NCBI GenBank assembly: GCA_017483235.1
Contig: JAFULE010000050.1
Span: 1-6,407 of the forward strand
DNA length: 6,407 nt
Origin: Faecalibacterium sp.
Lineage (GTDB): Bacteria > Bacillota > Clostridia > Oscillospirales > Ruminococcaceae
Direction of reading: 5' to 3'
This document shows positions 6,001 through 6,407 of this stretch, piece by piece (position 1 is the stretch's first letter; each line of letters opens with the position of its first letter). Under the pieces are notes generated by a model. That model worked only from the letters and a program-made list of their open reading frames with translations. It had not been told where the DNA came from and searched no databases. A program made the position numbers and the translations under genes.

Positions 6001-6407
6001 CCAATGCGGCTTTCCAGCTCGCCCAGAATATCCCGCAGGCGGGCAAGATTTTCCTCGGCGTTGTTCAGCCGGCGCTCGGCTTCGTTTTTGCGGTAGCGGT
6101 ATTTGGCAATACCGCTGGCCTCTTCGAAAATTTCGCGGCGTTCGCTGCTTTTGGCACCCACGATCTCGGCAATGCGGCCCTGCCCGATGATGGAATAGCC
6201 GTCGCGGCCAAGGCCGGTGTCCAGAAACAGCTCGTAGATATCCTTCAAGCGGCAGGTCTGGCCGTTGATGGAATACTCGCTTTCGCCGCTGCGGTAATAC
6301 GAGCGGCCGATGATCACCTCGTCCGCAGCCAGATCCAGCGTATGATCGCGGTTGTCAAGGGTAAGGCGAACACTGGCATAGCCCATGGCGCCGCGCAGCT
6401 GGGTGCC
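3054..6407 (-). CDS. smc: Chromosome partition protein Smc, N-terminal end cut off by window edge
   Basis: Known role: ATP-driven SMC subunit that forms a V-shaped dimer and, with ScpA and ScpB, compacts and segregates chromosomes by loop extrusion. Seen: 1117 residues up to the TAA at 3054, with the frame open to the right edge; an in-frame ATG at 6386 is internal. Walker A and about the first 70 residues are missing, giving an estimated full length near 1190, normal for bacterial Smc. Numbered from that internal Met: rest of the N-terminal head with YRSGESEYSINGQTCRLKDI (31-50) and Q-loop IIGQGRIAEI (66-75); first coiled-coil arm about 95-430; hinge about 430-590 with NAGGSFTGGS (579-588); second arm to about 950; C-terminal head with signature LSGGEKAL (1012-1019), Walker B FCILDEIEAALDDAN (1036-1050) and ITHRRGTME (1070-1078). 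All visible ATPase motifs are intact. It stands upstream of ftsY; rnc often precedes it in Firmicutes. Confidence 0.98.
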   Translation of the reverse strand, partial: GTQLRGAMGYASVRLTLDNRDHTLDLAADEVIIGRSYYRSGESEYSINGQTCRLKDIYELFLDTGLGRDGYSIIGQGRIAEIVGAKSSERREIFEEASGIAKYRYRKNEAERRLNNAEENLARLRDILGELESRIGPLEKDSAKAQKFLELAASRKALEVTLWVDGVRRTKETVRDQQRKYETAEADYQRIDQMGRAAEAEAEEIREQAQRLTVEIDRLNGDIRSITEEMGGTESRIAVLRHDIQRNDQSIAQLEEELMQGEQSREQTAADIAAHRQAIAACEQQVQQLEAELAALEQQLAALQAEAEAAGQRRGQLAARLTELTGQQTTARVQAASAAAAAETAAQQLAAARNAGAAADDVLARMEEEQAETQNYLTKVQGDLARLNNMKNGLSLKLAGRQKALDEADAAELRIDRELEAAEQRLSVLREMEKNMEGYPHAVKAVMRAAQGRRLRGIIGPVSGILTVEKGYETAIETALGAALQNIVVENEAAAKAAIAFLRDERAGRATFLPLDTVQPGYFKGELTGTAQLASELVKYDARYDAIVSNLLGLIVVVDDINEASGVARRLGYRNRVVTVDGQVINAGGSFTGGSVQKSAVLFTRRQEIDELKQKLVKLHKQQTDAQDATDRAKAQVDSLNAQLTALNSEIITADGDRIRAETELRRIVAALQQGRASAESRAAEMEKLTAEIEAGRAAAQKAETEAARLTGDIDALSAELDRLTEGDDRFLALRAQISEEMGGKKLQQLASEKDAEAHRTAIETLQQRTAEHAGRKADVEQGINALRAQNEENLHSIAAIEAEREQSRLRIAEMEQQVQQARLQRMQRQQAETETNARARAAADEREKMSQEMARLAERKAAAETEYDQTIAKLWEEYQLSVTEAEKLCVPFETVTGLRAQVAEVRGKIRALGHVNVGAIEEFREVKERFDTLSAQVADVERSKNELMRMINELAGQMRQIFGENFKVINENFGRIFRELFGGGSASLALEEGADLLDAGIEIRVAPPGKVIKNLSALSGGEKALVAISIYFAILAVNPAPFCILDEIEAALDDANVVRYAQYLRRISDKTQFIVITHRRGTMEAADVLYGVTMQDDGVSKLLRLDLENVDASLVN

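Noticed and set aside
6366..6386. The ATG at 6386 as the smc start.
   Set aside because: The frame continues upstream to the edge with residues typical of Smc (GTQLRGA before the Met), and Walker A must lie further upstream. The Met is internal.

Overview
The window looks like core chromosome of a GC-rich member of the Firmicutes (Bacillota). The gene set, Smc/FtsY sequence style and GC bias (about 60% or more by eye) fit Clostridia of the Oscillospiraceae/Ruminococcaceae type (Faecalibacterium/Gemmiger/Subdoligranulum-like). That placement is inference from gene order and protein style, not a database match. No mobile element, CRISPR array, tRNA or rRNA gene, or accessory gene was seen.

All six genes lie on the minus strand, so transcription runs from high to low coordinates. 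The order is smc (5' end cut by the right window edge), ftsY, rdgB (dITP/XTP pyrophosphatase), yhbY (CRM-domain ribosome-associated protein), nadD (nicotinate-nucleotide adenylyltransferase) and yqeK (HD-domain Ap4A hydrolase, 3' end cut by the left edge). The first three genes are separated by only 18 and 28 nt and each downstream gene has its own Shine-Dalgarno site. A 96-nt AT-rich gap then separates rdgB from yhbY. It carries a plausible but unproven promoter and no visible terminator. yhbY and nadD overlap by 4 nt (ATGA), and nadD and yqeK are 15 nt apart with the yqeK ribosome site on the nadD stop codon.

The genes cover chromosome organisation (Smc), co-translational membrane targeting (FtsY), nucleotide-pool cleaning (RdgB), ribosome assembly (YhbY), NAD synthesis (NadD) and dinucleoside polyphosphate turnover (YqeK). 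The arrangement joins two groups that are commonly separate in Firmicutes: smc-ftsY and yhbY-nadD-yqeK.

I found no undescribed system. The best signals for a second look are both inside yqeK. One is a perfect extended -10 promoter-like element in a locally AT-rich patch. The other is a 9-bp perfect inverted repeat just upstream of it, lying exactly on the codons of the HD metal-binding motif.
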